From: Lolium rigidum
Taxonomy: Eukaryota > Streptophyta > Magnoliopsida > Poales > Poaceae
Direction of reading: 5' to 3'
Length of the DNA stretch: 64,000 nucleotides
Assembly (NCBI RefSeq): GCF_022539505.1
Contig: NC_061512.1
Coordinates: 152,255,962-152,319,961 of the forward strand
Part shown: piece after piece, positions 1 through 11,895 of the stretch
Numbering within the stretch: the stretch's first letter is position 1
Layout: the number at the start of each line of letters is the position of its first letter
Translations under genes and position numbers: made by a program
Notes under the pieces: model-generated
Database searches by the model: none
Told to the model about the DNA's origin: nothing
The model's input: the letters and a program-made list of their open reading frames with translations, nothing else

Positions 1-938
1 GCCGCTAACTAAAGCCATGAATCATGGTGGAAGTTTCAGTTTGGACATTAATCCTCAATCTCTTATGAGAATATTATCTGTTGTTGAATGCTTATGCATT
101 AAAGAGGAGTCCATTATTTGTTTTCTATGTTGTCCCGGTATGGATGTCCTTAGTTGAGATCTATCAAAAACGAGAAATCAAATGCGATTTATCTCCTTGG
201 ACCTTTGTACAGGCGGCATAGAGGTACCCCTTTGTGACACTTGGTTGAAACATATGTTATGCAATGATAATCCATGTAAATCCAAGCTAATTAGGACAAG
301 GTGCGAGCACTATTGGTATTCTATGCATGAGGCTTGCAACTTATAGGATGTCTTATGCATAACACATATGAATTATTACTACCGTTGACAAAATTGTTTC
401 TATGTTTTCAAAATAAAAGCTCTAGCACAAAAATAGTAATCCATGCTTCCTCTCGCGAAGGGCCATTCTTTTACTTTATGTTGAGTCAGTTTACCTACTT
501 CTTTCTATCTTAGAAGCAAATACTTGTGTCAACTCGTGTGCATTGATTCCTACATACTTGCTTATTTGCACTCATCATATTACTTTGTGTTGACAATTAT
601 CCATGAGATATACATGTTGAAGTTGAAAGCAACTGCTGAAACTTATATCTTCCTTTGTGTTGCTTCAAAACTTTCTACTAAGAATTTATTGCTTTATGAG
701 TTAACTCCTATGCAAGTCTTATTGATGCTTGTCTTGAAAGTACTATTCATGAAAAGTCTTTGCTATATGATTCAGTTGTTTAATCATCATCTTTACCATT
801 GCTTTGAATCACTTCATTCATCTCATATGCTTTACAATGGTATTGATCAAGATTATGATAGCAGCATGTCACTTCAGAAATTATCCTTGTTATCGTTTAC
901 CTACTCGAGGGCGAGTAGGAACTAAGCTTGGGGGTGCT

Positions 939-1435
939 TGATACGTCTCAAACGTATCTATAATTTCTTATGTTCCATGCTAGTTTTATGACAATACTAA
1001 CATGTTTATACACACTTTACATCATTTATATGCATTTTCCGGAACTAACCTATTAACGAGATGCTGAAGTGCCAGTTCCTGTTTTTCTGCTGTTTTTGGT
1101 TTCAGAAATCTTACACAGGAAATATTCTCGGAATTGGACGAAACAAAAGCCCACGATCTTATATTTCACGGAAGGTTCCAGAGCACCGAAGAGGGGCCAG
1201 AGGGGAGCCAAGGGGGCCCCACCCCACATGGCGGCCGGCCAAGGGGGGGGCGCGCCCCCCTATGGTGTGGGTCCCTCGGGACCCCTCCGAGGTTGCCCTT
1301 CCGCCTATAAAGTCTCTCCGTCGCGAAAACCCTAAAAACATAAGCCACGATACGAGAAAAGTTACACAACCGCCGCCATCGCGAAGCCAAGTTCGGGGGA
1401 TAGAAGTCTCTGTTCCGGCACGCCACCGGGACGGG
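939..1435 (+). repeat. Family A 3' LTR, first segment
   Basis: It starts TGATACGTCTC and aligns by eye with the starts of the LTRs at 33085, 38290, 41266 and 42474. A TATA box (TATAAAG, 1306-1312) sits where the other copies have TATTTAAAG or TATATAAAG. The LTR continues at 2592-2614 after the inserted mini element. Confidence 0.85.
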
Positions 1436-1822
1436 TGACATAGGCATACCCAATGGGCCTGCCGAATATGGTACCCGGGGTTTACTGAAGGCCCATTACC
1501 CGAAGAATAAGAAGATTCGGAAGCCCAGGATACTACTAAGGAAAGCTAGAGTTGTAATAGGAGTCATCGTTTGTAATCTTGCGGGATGGGTTGGAAACCC
1601 TCCCGGATTCTATAAACTTGTGTATTACGAATCCCTCGGCTCCGCCTCCTATATAAGGGGGAGTCGAGGGACAAAGAGAGGATCGAATTGACTGTCAACA
1701 CAACCCTAGTTTTATATTCGTCGAGTACTTTTCGGCTGAAACCTTCGAGATCTACTTGCCCTCTACATCTAACTAAACCCTAGTCTACAATCCGTAGGCA
1801 TTGACAAGTTGATACCTTGTCA
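1436..1822 (+). repeat. 5' LTR of mini element
   Basis: 387 bp, beginning TGACATAGGCATACCC and ending CCTTGTCA. TATA box TATATAAG at 1650-1657. It differs from its partner at only a few positions. Confidence 0.9.
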
Positions 1823-1824
1823 AG

Positions 1825-1842
1825 TGGCGCCGTCTGTGGGGA
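1825..1842 (+). promoter_or_regulatory. Primer-binding site of mini element
   Basis: TGGCGCCGTCTGTGGGGA lies two bases after the LTR. This TGGCGCC-type site is usual for Gypsy elements of grasses. I could not assign the tRNA with confidence. Confidence 0.75.
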
Positions 1843-2203
1843 CGGTTTGCTACTTTTATCCGTATCAACAGATACGAAGAAAAATCCTAACGGACGCGTT
1901 AGGTACCCGATAAATATAACTGGGACTCGACAGAATGGTAAGACCTTAAGCGGCACCTGTCGAAGTTTACACCAGTATCCCGAGGTCATGTCCGGGGACG
2001 TGATCTTGAAGTAGATTTTTGCGGATTGCCAGTAAAGCAGTTAACTAGTACCTGATCCGTCAGATGAACTAGCCCCAATTACCATTATCCCTGTACAATA
2101 TAGAAATTCATATGAAGAAATATAGAGAAGTTTAAAGTTGTTGAGTAAATATAAAGGTGGAGATTTTCCCTGACTCGCAATTCAAGCAAAATCTCGGGGC
2201 TAC

Positions 2204-2591
2204 CGACATAGGCATACCCAATGGGCCTCGCCGAATATGGTACCCGGGGTTTACTGAAGGCCCATTACCCGAAGAATAAGAAGATTCGGAAGCCCAGGAT
2301 ACTACTAAGGAAAGCTAGAGTTGTAATAGGAGTCATCGTTTGTAATCTTGCGGGATGGGTTGGAAACCCTCCCGGATTCTGTAAACTTGTGTATTACGAA
2401 TCCCTCGGCTCCGCCTCCTATATAAGGGGGAGTCGAGGGACAAAGAGAGGATCGAATTGATCGTCAACACAACCCTAGTTTTATATTCGTCGAGTACTTT
2501 TCGGCTGAAACCTTCGAGATCTACTTGCTCTCTACATCTAACTAAACCCTAGTCTACAATCCGTAGGCATTGACAAGTTGACACCTTGTCA
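2204..2591 (+). repeat. 3' LTR of mini element
   Basis: 388 bp. The first base is C where the other copies have T, so the terminal dinucleotide is CG rather than TG, probably a CpG/TG mutation after insertion. TATA box at 2419-2426. Confidence 0.9.
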
Positions 2592-2614
2592 ACGGGGAAT
2601 TTCCCCCGGAAGCC

Positions 2615-2925
2615 CACTACAAGAAAAGTTCTGATAGACAACGTCTCAAAATCGTCTGCTAAGGGGTATTTTTCGTCGCCCATGGGCCTAACCCGACGAT
2701 ATGGGTTCTGTTGTGGAAACTGCATCAGGCAAAGTCCAACGACGTTTTTTTCGGTCCATCGCGCTTGGGCGCCCTTCCGCCACGGAAAATCGGACCGTTG
2801 CCCAAGTGTTTCCGGGAGCCCGTTGACTGCTGACGTCATGCAAACTGACACGTGGCAGACGCCGTTAACTGGCAGTTAACGGCGTTAACCGGCTGAAACC
2901 CCGTGGTAGATGGTAGGCCCACACG
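2615..2925 (+). mobile_element. CACTA (EnSpm) DNA transposon, 5' end fragment
   Basis: It begins CACTACAAGAAAA, the terminal inverted repeat of grass CACTA elements, and is preceded by GCC (2612-2614), the likely 3-bp target duplication. It sits inside the family A LTR. Short subterminal motifs (cgacg, GTTAACGGCGTTAAC near 2875-2890) are present. The other end and any transposase fall in or beyond the gap; no matching CTTGTAGTG end was seen to the right. Confidence 0.75.
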
Positions 2926-3025
2926 NNNNNNNNNNNNNNNNNNNNNNNNNNNNNNNNNNNNNNNNNNNNNNNNNNNNNNNNNNNNNNNNNNNNNNNNNNN
3001 NNNNNNNNNNNNNNNNNNNNNNNNN
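2926..3025. other. Assembly gap (100 N)
   Basis: Exactly 100 N, a conventional scaffold gap of unknown true size. The CACTA element and the rest of the family A LTR disappear here. Confidence 0.99.
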
Positions 3026-4637
3026 TTTCAGATATTCAGATTTAGAGTACGAAATTAATATAACTATAATGCCAAGGTTTTCCATAGAAAGTAAACTAGC
3101 ATTAAAAATGACCAGATGTCAGGTTCAAAGCACCTTCGCAGTTGCTCCAAGACAAGCATATCAAATAGGCAGAAATATAGTAAAGAGTCAATGGCATAGC
3201 TATGGCAGGGTTCTAAGTGTTAATCTCTGGCAGAAGGAACAATGCATACAACTTATAGATAATAACAGAAGTAAACTGCCAAAATTACCAACCAAGAACT
3301 CAGATTCCAACCTTCCCTAGCGTCACCGTTGTTAATGTTGGATATTCTAATAAGCGGTCCGATCAATCCTTAGGTAAAATAACATTGATAAGTTAGTCTA
3401 TGATAATACAAAGACCAGACATGCACACAACAATAACTATACAAGCTGTGCGACAAGAGCATTCATGGAAAAAAATAGTTATAAGCTAATGACGAGGTAT
3501 AAGAGCAAGCAGATTGGAAATTCACATAGCATGATTATAAAATCAGTGTGACAATAGCATGCAGGAGAAAATAGCTAGCAGCTAGCGGTGGTCTAATGAC
3601 GTGGTGTAAGAATGAAAGGGTATACGGCTATCAATATGTGGATGCACACAGGTGTCAGTAGAATGACCAGGATGGTAGCGACCGGATAATGCTTTTGTAC
3701 AATATTAAAACGAACTTCATGCGAAGCAACACATCAAGAAAGTTAATGGCATAAGAGATCTGCAAATAACTATACAAAACATGACTAAGAAACACCGCGA
3801 TCAAACGGGCCAGAGTACTTACCAAGCTGCGGTGGGGTGGACGGGGGCGGCAGCTTGCATTCCAGCGGCGGCGAACGCGGGAGACGATGAATCAATCTTG
3901 TTTCAGGAGAAGGTGGCGTTATTGAGGCAAGATCTAGTTGCTGGCAAGGGCTTCGGTGATATTGATACAGTCGCTGCGCCGAGGTAGTCGGTGGAATAGA
4001 TCGGCTTCTGTGGAGGGGGGCATGGTGAAGTAGATCCGGTTCCGTTGGAGAGGATCTGGTGCGTCGACAGGAAAGTCGTTGATTGCTACGATGTAGATGA
4101 GGCCGGCGGTGAAGCATATCCATCGGTGGCAAGAACGGCGGGGGAGCGGATCCGATGGGTGGACATCCTACACGATCATGGCTACGCTGTGGAGGAGTAT
4201 GCCGGCGGCGAAGCAGATCTAGTACCGTAGAGAGTAGGAGCTTTAGCATGTGAGAGTATTTTTGAGCGAATGAGGTGAATGGTTGGTGGGTGGGCGCCTG
4301 TGGGGAGGGTTCGGGATCTAGGCAAGATATTTCATTGTTACCGAATGATCCCTCAATGGTCGGTGGGTTGTAGCTTCCGAATCAAGGTTAAAAGGGTAAA
4401 ACTGGTAACATGACTTTTGAATGGATGCGGCGGAATGCTTGGGCGCGTGGCCGAAATTTTCAGTTTCAAGCGGCGGGAACGACAAAAATAATGTTCTTCC
4501 CCAGGGAGCTCTCATTTCTTCCTCTTCTCTCTCTCTCTCTCTCCAACTCGCCCCTTCCCACGCCCCGGCTCCTCTCCCTCTTCTCTTCGGCGGCCTCGCC
4601 GGCCGGAGACGAGGACGACTTCTCTCTGTATATCGTA
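3026..4637. other. Unassigned sequence, GC-rich block at 3810-4250
   Basis: No known transposon or host gene is recognised. The first 800 bases are AT-rich and low in coding signal. The GC-rich block reads open on the minus strand (3785-4249, proline/arginine/histidine-rich) and contains GGTAAGTAC in minus orientation near 3818, a good splice-donor match. It could be the first exon or 5' leader of a captured gene fragment, or part of the CACTA body. A CT microsatellite lies near 4525-4542. Confidence 0.4.
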
Positions 4638-4764
4638 CACCCTCCGATCTAAATTAATTTATTCAACTTTTCTTAGACGTCTATGTATCTAGAGTAAAAA
4701 CATGTATGGATACATCCATATTTATATAAGCAAAGTTGAGTCAATTAATTCGGATCCGAGGGAG
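4638..4764. mobile_element. Stowaway-like MITE
   Basis: A 127-bp element flanked by TA (4636-4637 and 4765-4766). The left end CACCCTCCGATCTAAATTAA and the inverted right end CTCCCTCGGATCCGAATTAA pair with a few mismatches and match the Stowaway CTCCCTCCG consensus. The centre is AT-rich and non-coding. It would depend on a Tc1/mariner transposase supplied elsewhere. Confidence 0.88.
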
Positions 4765-4766
4765 TA

Positions 4767-5299
4767 GTTGTTGGTGTAAGTTTAGATCTAGTGTTTCCCA
4801 TGTGGAGAATGGCGTGATGCAGTCGGAGATCTCGTCATCGGTTTTAGATCTGGACAATGGGGAATCTGGCGGATCAGATCTGGCGGTTCTAGCCGGCCAA
4901 ACCCCGATCTGCTGCCATCAAGGTGATGGCGCTATCGGTGAGGCTTGCTTTTGTTAGTGCTTCAGATCTGGCCAATGGGGAAGTCAAGTTGCGGACGTTC
5001 CCAGGAGTTCACAAGCTCGGGGAATACGACGATATCATCTGTCTGGCCTGTGCACATCTTCTGCTTTGTCAGAGCCAATATGTCATTGTTGAGGCCCTTC
5101 TTCTGCTTCGTCCTGGCGACACCGTCCCAAGTGGTGCGAACCCTGCGACGGAGTTGCTGGCCAGGATGCGGAGCAGAGCTCTAATGTGCGGTCAAGAAGG
5201 ACTCGACGACTTTTCTTCTATATGTTTTGGTATCCTTTTTGTAAAGTTGCAGGTCTTATAAGTTATTGTCTAGTTCTTTTGGAACTCTATGTAATTTTT
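4767..5299. other. Unassigned sequence between MITE and tandem repeat
   Basis: Moderate GC with repeated AGATCT-containing words (for example near 4785, 4850, 4877, 4966). An open frame at 4923-5261 (112 codons, plus) has no recognised domain. It could be the end of the same unidentified unit as 3026-4637, split by the MITE. Confidence 0.35.
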
Positions 5300-6520
5300 T
5301 GACTAGTTTCCATTGACACCGATAAACTTAAATTTTGAGAAGTTCACGGGAAAAAATTCCTTCACACATATAGCCTATCATGTATGAACATTATTGGGAT
5401 TTAAACTATATGTAATGGCCAACACTTATGCAAGGGGGCTCGTCTAGTGTGCATAAGTTTCCATTAGCACCGATAAATTTGAATCTTGACAAGTTCTCAG
5501 AAAAAATTTGAATCACATATGGCCTATCATGTATGAACATTATTGGGATTCAAACTATACATAGATGGCTAACACTTGTGCAAGGCGGTCCTCTAATGTG
5601 CACTGGTTTCCATTAGCACCGAGAAATTTCAATATTGACAAGTTCTCGAAAAAAAATTGCTTCACACATATGCCCTATCATATATGAACATTATTGGGAT
5701 TCAAAGTATATATAGATGGCTAATACTTGCGCAACAGGGTCCTCTAGTGTGCACTAGTTTCCATTAGCACTGATAAGCTTGAACTTTGATAAGTTATTGA
5801 AGAGACTTGTTTTGCGATTGTTGGTCTATATCATGCATATATGAATATTTTTTGGATTCAAACTTTATAGATGGCCAACACTTGTGAAATGGCGGTGGGG
5901 GGTCCTCTAATTAATGTGCACTAGCTAGATTTCATTAGCACCGATAAACTTGCATTTTGACAAGTTCTCAAAAAAACTTGCTTCACAATATAATATGGCC
6001 TACCACATGTGTATAAACATTCTTGTGATTCATTCTATAGATGGTGGCAAACACACTTGCGCAAGGGTCGGGGTCCTATAATGTGTGTAGTAGTAGTTTC
6101 GATTAGCATCGATAAATTTGAATTTAATTTTGAAAGTTCTTAAAAAAAACTTGCATATAGCCTATCATGTATGAACATTCATGGGATTCAAACTAGATAT
6201 CCAACAATTGCGCATCAAGGGGGTCGTCTATAAATATGTGCACTAGTGTACATTTAGCACAGGTAAACTTGAATATATATATATATTTCAATGAGTTCTT
6301 GAATTTTTTTTGCTTCCCGATATATGGCCTATAGCAATATATATATACCATGTGTATATGAACATTCTTTGGGTTCAAATTAAACTATATATATAAATGA
6401 CCAGCACATGCACACATTACAAGGAGGTCCTCTAATTAATTAATGCATATGCATGCACTAGCTAGCTACGTACTTTCGATTAATTAGCACCAATAAACTT
6501 GAATTTTGACATGTGTTCTC
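5300..6520. repeat. Degenerate tandem repeat, about 150-170 bp unit
   Basis: The block TTTCCATTAGCACCGATAAA, then an aagttct tract, CTATCATGTATGAACAT, gggattcaaact, ggccaacactt and cctctaatgtgcact recurs in the same order. Unit starts lie near 5305, 5459, 5609, 5757, 5931, 6098, 6248 and 6473. Units are diverged and become more AT-rich to the right. Confidence 0.85.
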
Positions 6521-6559
6521 TCAAGTATGAACATTAATTAATTATTGGGATTCAAGCTA

Positions 6560-8859
6560 GCAAGCTAGGCCAACGACACTTGCACATCAACCCTAGTTAA
6601 ACAACCCTAAACTGGCCTAAACCCTAATAAACCCTAACCCCTAAACCCTAATTAACCCTAAACCCTATACATAGGCCAACAACACTTAATTGTGCATCAA
6701 TTAGGCCGAGTGGGCCCGCGGTCCTTTTAATGTGCACTAGCTAGTTTCCATTAACCCTAAACCCTAAACCATATATATATATATTTGAATATTCTTGGAG
6801 ATTTCAATCTCTCTATCTCTATCGTTGGTGACCAACAACACAAATGCATGCACTTTGTGCGCAGAGGCGGGTGCTTCTCTAATAATGTGTGTGTGCACTC
6901 GATCGATCTAGCTGGTTTTTTATTTTTTATACCACACAAATAAAAAAGTTGTATTTTAATTCCCAACAAGTTAAAATTAAACCCTAATAACTCCTAAACC
7001 CCTCATTTAAACCATATATATAAACCATATATAGCTAGCTATAGGCCAACGACACTTAATTGTGCATCAAGCAAGCCAGGGGGCCTCACGGTCCTCTAAA
7101 TGTGCCATTAACTCTAAACCCTAAACCATATATACATAAAACTAACCCTAAATAATCAAACCCTATTTAAAACACATTACCCCAAGCTAATAACCCGATC
7201 TAATAAAATCATGCTCTATATATAGCTAGTAAACCCTAGATTAACACTAATTAATGTATATATGGCCTATATCGATCATGTATGAACATCTCTGAGATTC
7301 ATTAATTATATCATTAGCATTGATAAATTAATTAACTTGAATTTTGACAAGTTCTCGAACGAAAACACACTTTAATTTATTTGCCTCAGAATATATATAA
7401 TTAGTTTGCATGCATGGCCTACCATGCATGCATATATATGTATATATATATATATATTTGAACATTCTTGGGGATTTCAATCTCTCTCTCTATATATATA
7501 TATCGTTGGTGGCCAACACAAATGCATATCATGCACTTTATGCGCAAAGGTGGGTGCCTCTAATAATGTGTGTGCGCACTCGATCGATCTAGCTAGTTTT
7601 GATTTTTTTGTAACACACAAATAAAAAATTCATATTTTAATTAACAACAAGTTAAAATTAAACCCTAATAACCCCTAAACCCTAATTAAACCATATATAA
7701 ACCCTATATAGCTAGCTATAGGCCAACAACACTTAATTGTGCATCAAGCAGGCCAGGGCCCTCGCGGTCCTCTAAATGTACCATTAACTCTAAACCCTAA
7801 ACCATATATATATATATATCACTAACCCTAGCTAATCAAACCCTACTTAAAACACATAACCCCAAGCTAATAATCCGATCTAATAAAACCCTACTTTATA
7901 TATAGCTAGTAAACCCTAGATTAACCCTAATTAATATATATTTATCCTATATCGATCATGTATGAACATCCCTGAGATTCGTTAATTATATAATTAGCGC
8001 TGATAAATTAATTAGCTTAAATTTTGACAAGTCCTCGAATGAAAACACACTTTCATTAATTTTCCTCATAATATATATAATTAGTGTGCATGCATGGCCT
8101 ACCATGCATGCACATATATGTATATATATATATTTGAACATTCTTGGGGATTTCAATCTCTCTCTCTCTGTCTCTATATATATATATATATATCGTTGGT
8201 GGCCAACAACACACATCCATGCACTTTATGCGCAAATTAAGGCGGGTGCCTCTAATTAATAATGTGTGTGCACACTCGAGCAATCAAGTTTTAATTAATT
8301 GTAGCACACAAATTTAAAAAGTTATATTTTAATTCACAACAAGTTAAAATTAAATCCTAATAACCAATAAACCCTAATTAAACCATATATAAACCCTATA
8401 TATGTAGCTATAGGCCAACGACACTTAATTGTGCATCAAGCAGGCCAGGGGCCTCGCGGTCCTCTAAATGTGCCATTAACTCTAACCCTAAACCAAACCC
8501 TAGCTAATCAAACCCTACTTAAAACACATAACCCCAAGCTAAGAACCCGATCTAATAAAATCCTGCTCAATATATATAGCTAGTAAACCCTAGATTAACC
8601 CTAATTAATATATATAGCCTAGCTATATAGATAATGTATGAACATCCCTGAGATTGATTAATTATTTAATTAACACTAATAAATTAATTAACTTGAATTT
8701 TGACAAGTTCTCGAATGAAAGCACAATTTAATTAATTTGCCTCACAATATATATATATATATATAATTAGTGCGCGTGCATGGCCAATGCGCGCATGCAT
8801 ATATTTGTATAATATTTGAATATTCTTGGGGATTTCAATCTCTCTCTCTCTCTCTCTCT

Positions 8860-8893
<34 letters not shown>

Positions 8894-9060
8894 TGTTGGT
8901 TGCCAATAACACACATGCATGCACTTTATGCGCAAAGGTGGGTGCCTCTAATTAATAATGTGTGTGCGCACTCGATCTATCTAGTTTTAATTCACATGCA
9001 CTTTGTGCGTAAATGCGGGTGCCTCTAATAATGTGTGTGCACTCGATCGATCTAGTTTTA
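6560..9060. repeat. Higher-order tandem repeat (period about 680 bp) with telomere-like motifs
   Basis: The 150-bp words reappear inside a longer unit. The block ataggccaac(g/a)acacttaattgtg is at about 7041, 7718 and 8410 (spacing about 677 and 692). The block around GCATGGCC and GCATGCATAT is near 7412, 8093 and 8778. An incomplete unit is near 6665. Each unit carries CCCTAAA/AACCCTAA runs, TA and CT microsatellites, and aatctctctctc followed by TA repeats (the longest, CT then TA, at about 8839-8891). No gene is apparent. Confidence 0.85.
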
Positions 9061-10230
9061 ATTAATCATAGCACATTGTATTTTAATTCACATATAATCC
9101 TAATCTAAAACACATAAACCCTAACATGGCCTAATAATTAACCTCTTCTCTCTACCTAATTAGTGTAAAACTTGCACAAAATTAAAGGGGTCCCTCTCTA
9201 ATTAATTAATGTGTGCATAAACCTCTCACTTTAACTTATTAATTCACCGCTAACAAAAACTTGGCTTTTGACAGAAACAAAATTAAGCTCTCTAGCTATA
9301 TATATCTGCTAGCTAGCTAGTTGACTGCTAGTACACCCGGGGACTTGCTTAATTATATATGGTTTAATATACCATGTATGAACATATTACTTGGATTTAA
9401 TTAAGCCATACGGCCACCCAACTATTAGCAAGGCCATATACATGGCCATATATGTGTGTGTGTACCATATATATACAAACCTAGATTGTGATAAACTTTT
9501 GCCCCATATTTGGTAGACGTGTGCATCTTGGCATGTAAAACAGTTAATGTTTGCAAATAGCATTGTCAAAATTTATGTACAAATGATTTCTTTCCATCCA
9601 AAGTGCATAAAATGAGAATTTTAATGAAGAAAGTACAAATAAACAGCTCAACATGCCTCCATCCCCGATTTTCACACGAAGTGGAGCATATTTAAATGAT
9701 AGTTCCAGAGTTTTACTAATTTTCAAGCAACCTTGCTTATTTTCCTCCGCTCACATGACTTTATATCGATTTAATGAAAATAGGGCGAATTTAAACTACA
9801 TGCGCGGGATAGTTTGAATCATGCGCGCGGCAAACGGAACCTCCTATTCCTAAACCTTGTGCACGACAAATTAAACATGCAAATCCATTAAACACCACCT
9901 ACCGACCTTAATTATTACCCCAACGGCCCAGCCGCATGAACCCCCACCCACCCCTACACAACTTATCCCCGTCCGTGCGAAGAGCTTCCCCTCCCCGTCC
10001 CGTCCGTGCGAAGAAGCTTCCCCTCCCCGTCGTTCTTCTCGAGACGCACCGACGGTCAAGTTGATACACGGTAGGGCTGATATCTCTAGCTCAATCATCA
10101 ACCGGGAACGACGTCCTGCCGATTTATATTTTCTTGATGCTGCTAAAAAATGATCAGTATGCTCGAACTAATTGGCACTTTATAGTTTTCCACTTGATTT
10201 GTCCTCGATCAATTTGTTTATTTGCATGGG
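9061..10230. other. Unassigned AT-rich flank of the Tat-type insertion
   Basis: To about 9420 there are decayed remnants of the tandem repeat (accatgtatgaacat at about 9370). From 9430 to 10230 I recognise nothing. A short duplicated segment (cttcccctccccgt) occurs near 9988 and 10017. The five bases before the LTR, ATGGG (10226-10230), would be the target duplication of the Tat-type element, but its other end is outside the window. Confidence 0.5.
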
Positions 10231-10618
10231 TGACAAGGTATTAACTTGTCAATGCCTACAAGTTGTAGACTAGGGTTTCGTGGAAAGTAGAGGGCAAGTA
10301 GATCTCGAAGGTTTCAGCCGAAAAGGTGCTCGACTACTAAAAACTAGGGTTGTGTTGACAATGAATCGATTGTTTCTTTCTCCCTCGACTCCCCCTTATA
10401 TAGGAGGCGGAGCCGATGGTTTCATGATGTACAAGTTACAAACAGCGGGAGACTCTTTGAGTTCGTCCCGTATAATTACAAGTCTCTATTCCTAATATAT
10501 CTATATCTTCCATATCGACACATTATCGGGCTTCCGGGGCTTTGTAATCTTCGGGTCATGGGCCTTCAGTAAACCCCGGGTACCTTCTTCGGCATGCCCA
10601 TTGGGGATGCCTATGTCA
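10231..10618 (-). repeat. 3' LTR of Tat-type element
   Basis: 388 bp, the same length as the mini-element LTRs. On the minus strand it reads TGACATAGGCAT... to ...CCTTGTCA. A TATA box in minus orientation lies at 10395-10402. The minus-strand purine tract AATCTCGGGGGCTAC immediately precedes it (10619-10633). Confidence 0.9.
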
Positions 10619-11888
10619 GTAGCCCCCGAGATTTTTCTTGAATCGTATAACTGAGTAAAATCTCCTTCATTACGATTAACTCATAATTTTCTCGAGTCAC
10701 TAAACAATTTTCATAGATAATGGTAAATGGGGCTGGTTCATCTGACGGATCAGGTACCAGTTAACTGCTTTTGTGTCAATCCCGCAAAAACCTACTTCAA
10801 GGTCAAGTCCCTGGACTTGACCCCAGTATACTGGCGTAATTCTACATGTGCCGCTTAAGGTCTTACCATGATCCGAATTCCAGTCATATTTATCGGGTAC
10901 CTAACGCGTCCGTTAGGATTTTTCTTCGCATCTGTTGATACGGAAAAAGTGGCAGAGCGCATTCAGGTGCGATACCACGCCACACAGGACAGATCCCGGG
11001 GACTTACCTTCGTAAAATATTATGACATTCAGAGATATTTCTGCGGCGGACGCGCTATGAGAATATATTGTCGAGTGCCTTTTTCGGCTGTTGGAATGAC
11101 ATATTTATTCGAGTCATATAATGACTTACTATCTTGAGCTCCCGATGGGAGTATATGGACAGTTATGTTTTAACTCGAAGATGTGCAATGTTACTCCTCA
11201 TATTTCATCGGGTGCGCGACTAGCGCTCCCGATGGGAGTAGCCCTCAAGGCTACAGCCAAGTGCTTGTACTTGTTTGTAGGCTCACCTTTTTGCTGTCTT
11301 GTCGCTATATTGTCAGCTTCCCATCTTTTTCATTTTTATCGAGTACGCGACCAGGGCTCCCGATGGGAGTAGCCCCCGAGGCTACAGCCAAGTCTTGTAC
11401 TTGGTTGTAGGCTCAATTTTTTCTATCTTGTATCAACTCGATATTTTCTTTTTCTGTCTCTCCCTCTTATCAGAAATATGAACCATATTTCAGATAAGAG
11501 TAGCCCCCGAGCGTATGACTAAATGCTTTGTATTTGATCACAAGCTCCCGATGCTTTTCTGGTTAGCTCACTCGTGGTTTTCGTTGTCGCTATATTTGAT
11601 AGAAACACTCGATATTTTTTTCAGGATGATATCTTTGCTGACGATAGCCACGACCACCTCCTTGAAAACCATGACTTCTGTCACGTCGCTGAAGCGTGGG
11701 TCCAAAGTTCTGCACGGTCGACACATTGCGCAAGTGGGGGACACACGTCCTCCGCAGTTACCGGCACGCGCGCAGTAACTTCTGTCCAGTAACTTCTCAC
11801 CGAAAAGACGATTATACCCTTATTGACACGTGTAAGGCGTAAGATGCATTTTCCTTTCATCCAATGATGCAACGAATCGATTCCTCTC
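10619..11888. repeat. Tat subterminal non-coding region with 131-bp tandem repeats
   Basis: No coding region. The word GCTCCCGATGGGAGTA occurs at 11138-11153, 11225-11240 and 11356-11371. The last two head units of about 131 bp that share gctacagccaagt and cttgtactt(g)tttgtaggctca; a partial unit follows near 11490-11550. Bases 10619 to about 10940 are shared with the mini element. This stretch is both the 3' end of the retrotransposon and the upstream region of the antisense gene. Confidence 0.75.
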
Positions 11889-11895
11889 TATAAAA
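11889..11895 (+). promoter_or_regulatory. TATA box of the antisense gene
   Basis: TATAAAA in ctctcTATAAAAttgcc lies about 190 bases before the likely start codon at 12085, on the plus strand. It suggests that the antisense gene has its own promoter rather than using the LTR. Confidence 0.6.

Larger units (their letters stand above)
1436..2591 (+). mobile_element. Mini LTR retrotransposon, internal-deletion derivative of the Tat-type family
   Basis: This 1156-bp element has LTRs 1436-1822 and 2204-2591 and only 381 bp between them. The target duplication ACGGG is perfect (1431-1435 and 2592-2596). It has a primer-binding site next to the left LTR and a purine-rich tract (CTCGGGGCTAC) before the right LTR. 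No gag or pol is present. The internal part from about 1860 to 2203 matches the reverse complement of 10619-10940, the 3' end of the large Tat-type element, so the mini element is the 5' leader joined to the 3' end of the same family. It would need proteins supplied in trans. Confidence 0.9.
1..2614 (+). mobile_element. Family A LTR retrotransposon, 3' part (A0), interrupted
   Basis: The window starts inside this element. Bases 1-918 match the 3' internal region of the complete copy at 33085-40002 (near 37367-38270) and hold no credible coding region. A polypurine tract (AAGCTTGGGGGTGC, about 924-937) precedes the LTR that begins TGATACGTCTC at 939. The LTR is split by a mini LTR element (1436-2591), resumes for about 20 bases, and is cut again by a CACTA end at 2615; the rest is lost in the gap. 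Its sequence is more diverged from the other family A copies than they are from each other, so it is probably an older insertion. Confidence 0.85.

Noticed and set aside
524..925. 133-codon plus-strand ORF at the window start
   Set aside because: It lies in the non-coding 3' internal part of a family A element; the other copies do not keep the frame.
2910..3320. ORF running through the N gap
   Set aside because: The open frame is created by undefined bases.
3785..4249. Minus-strand 154-codon ORF as a gene
   Set aside because: No recognised domain, no supported start or second exon; kept only as a feature of the unassigned region.
6587..6665. True telomere
   Set aside because: The CCCTAAA runs are short, broken and part of a tandem repeat unit; the window continues far on both sides.
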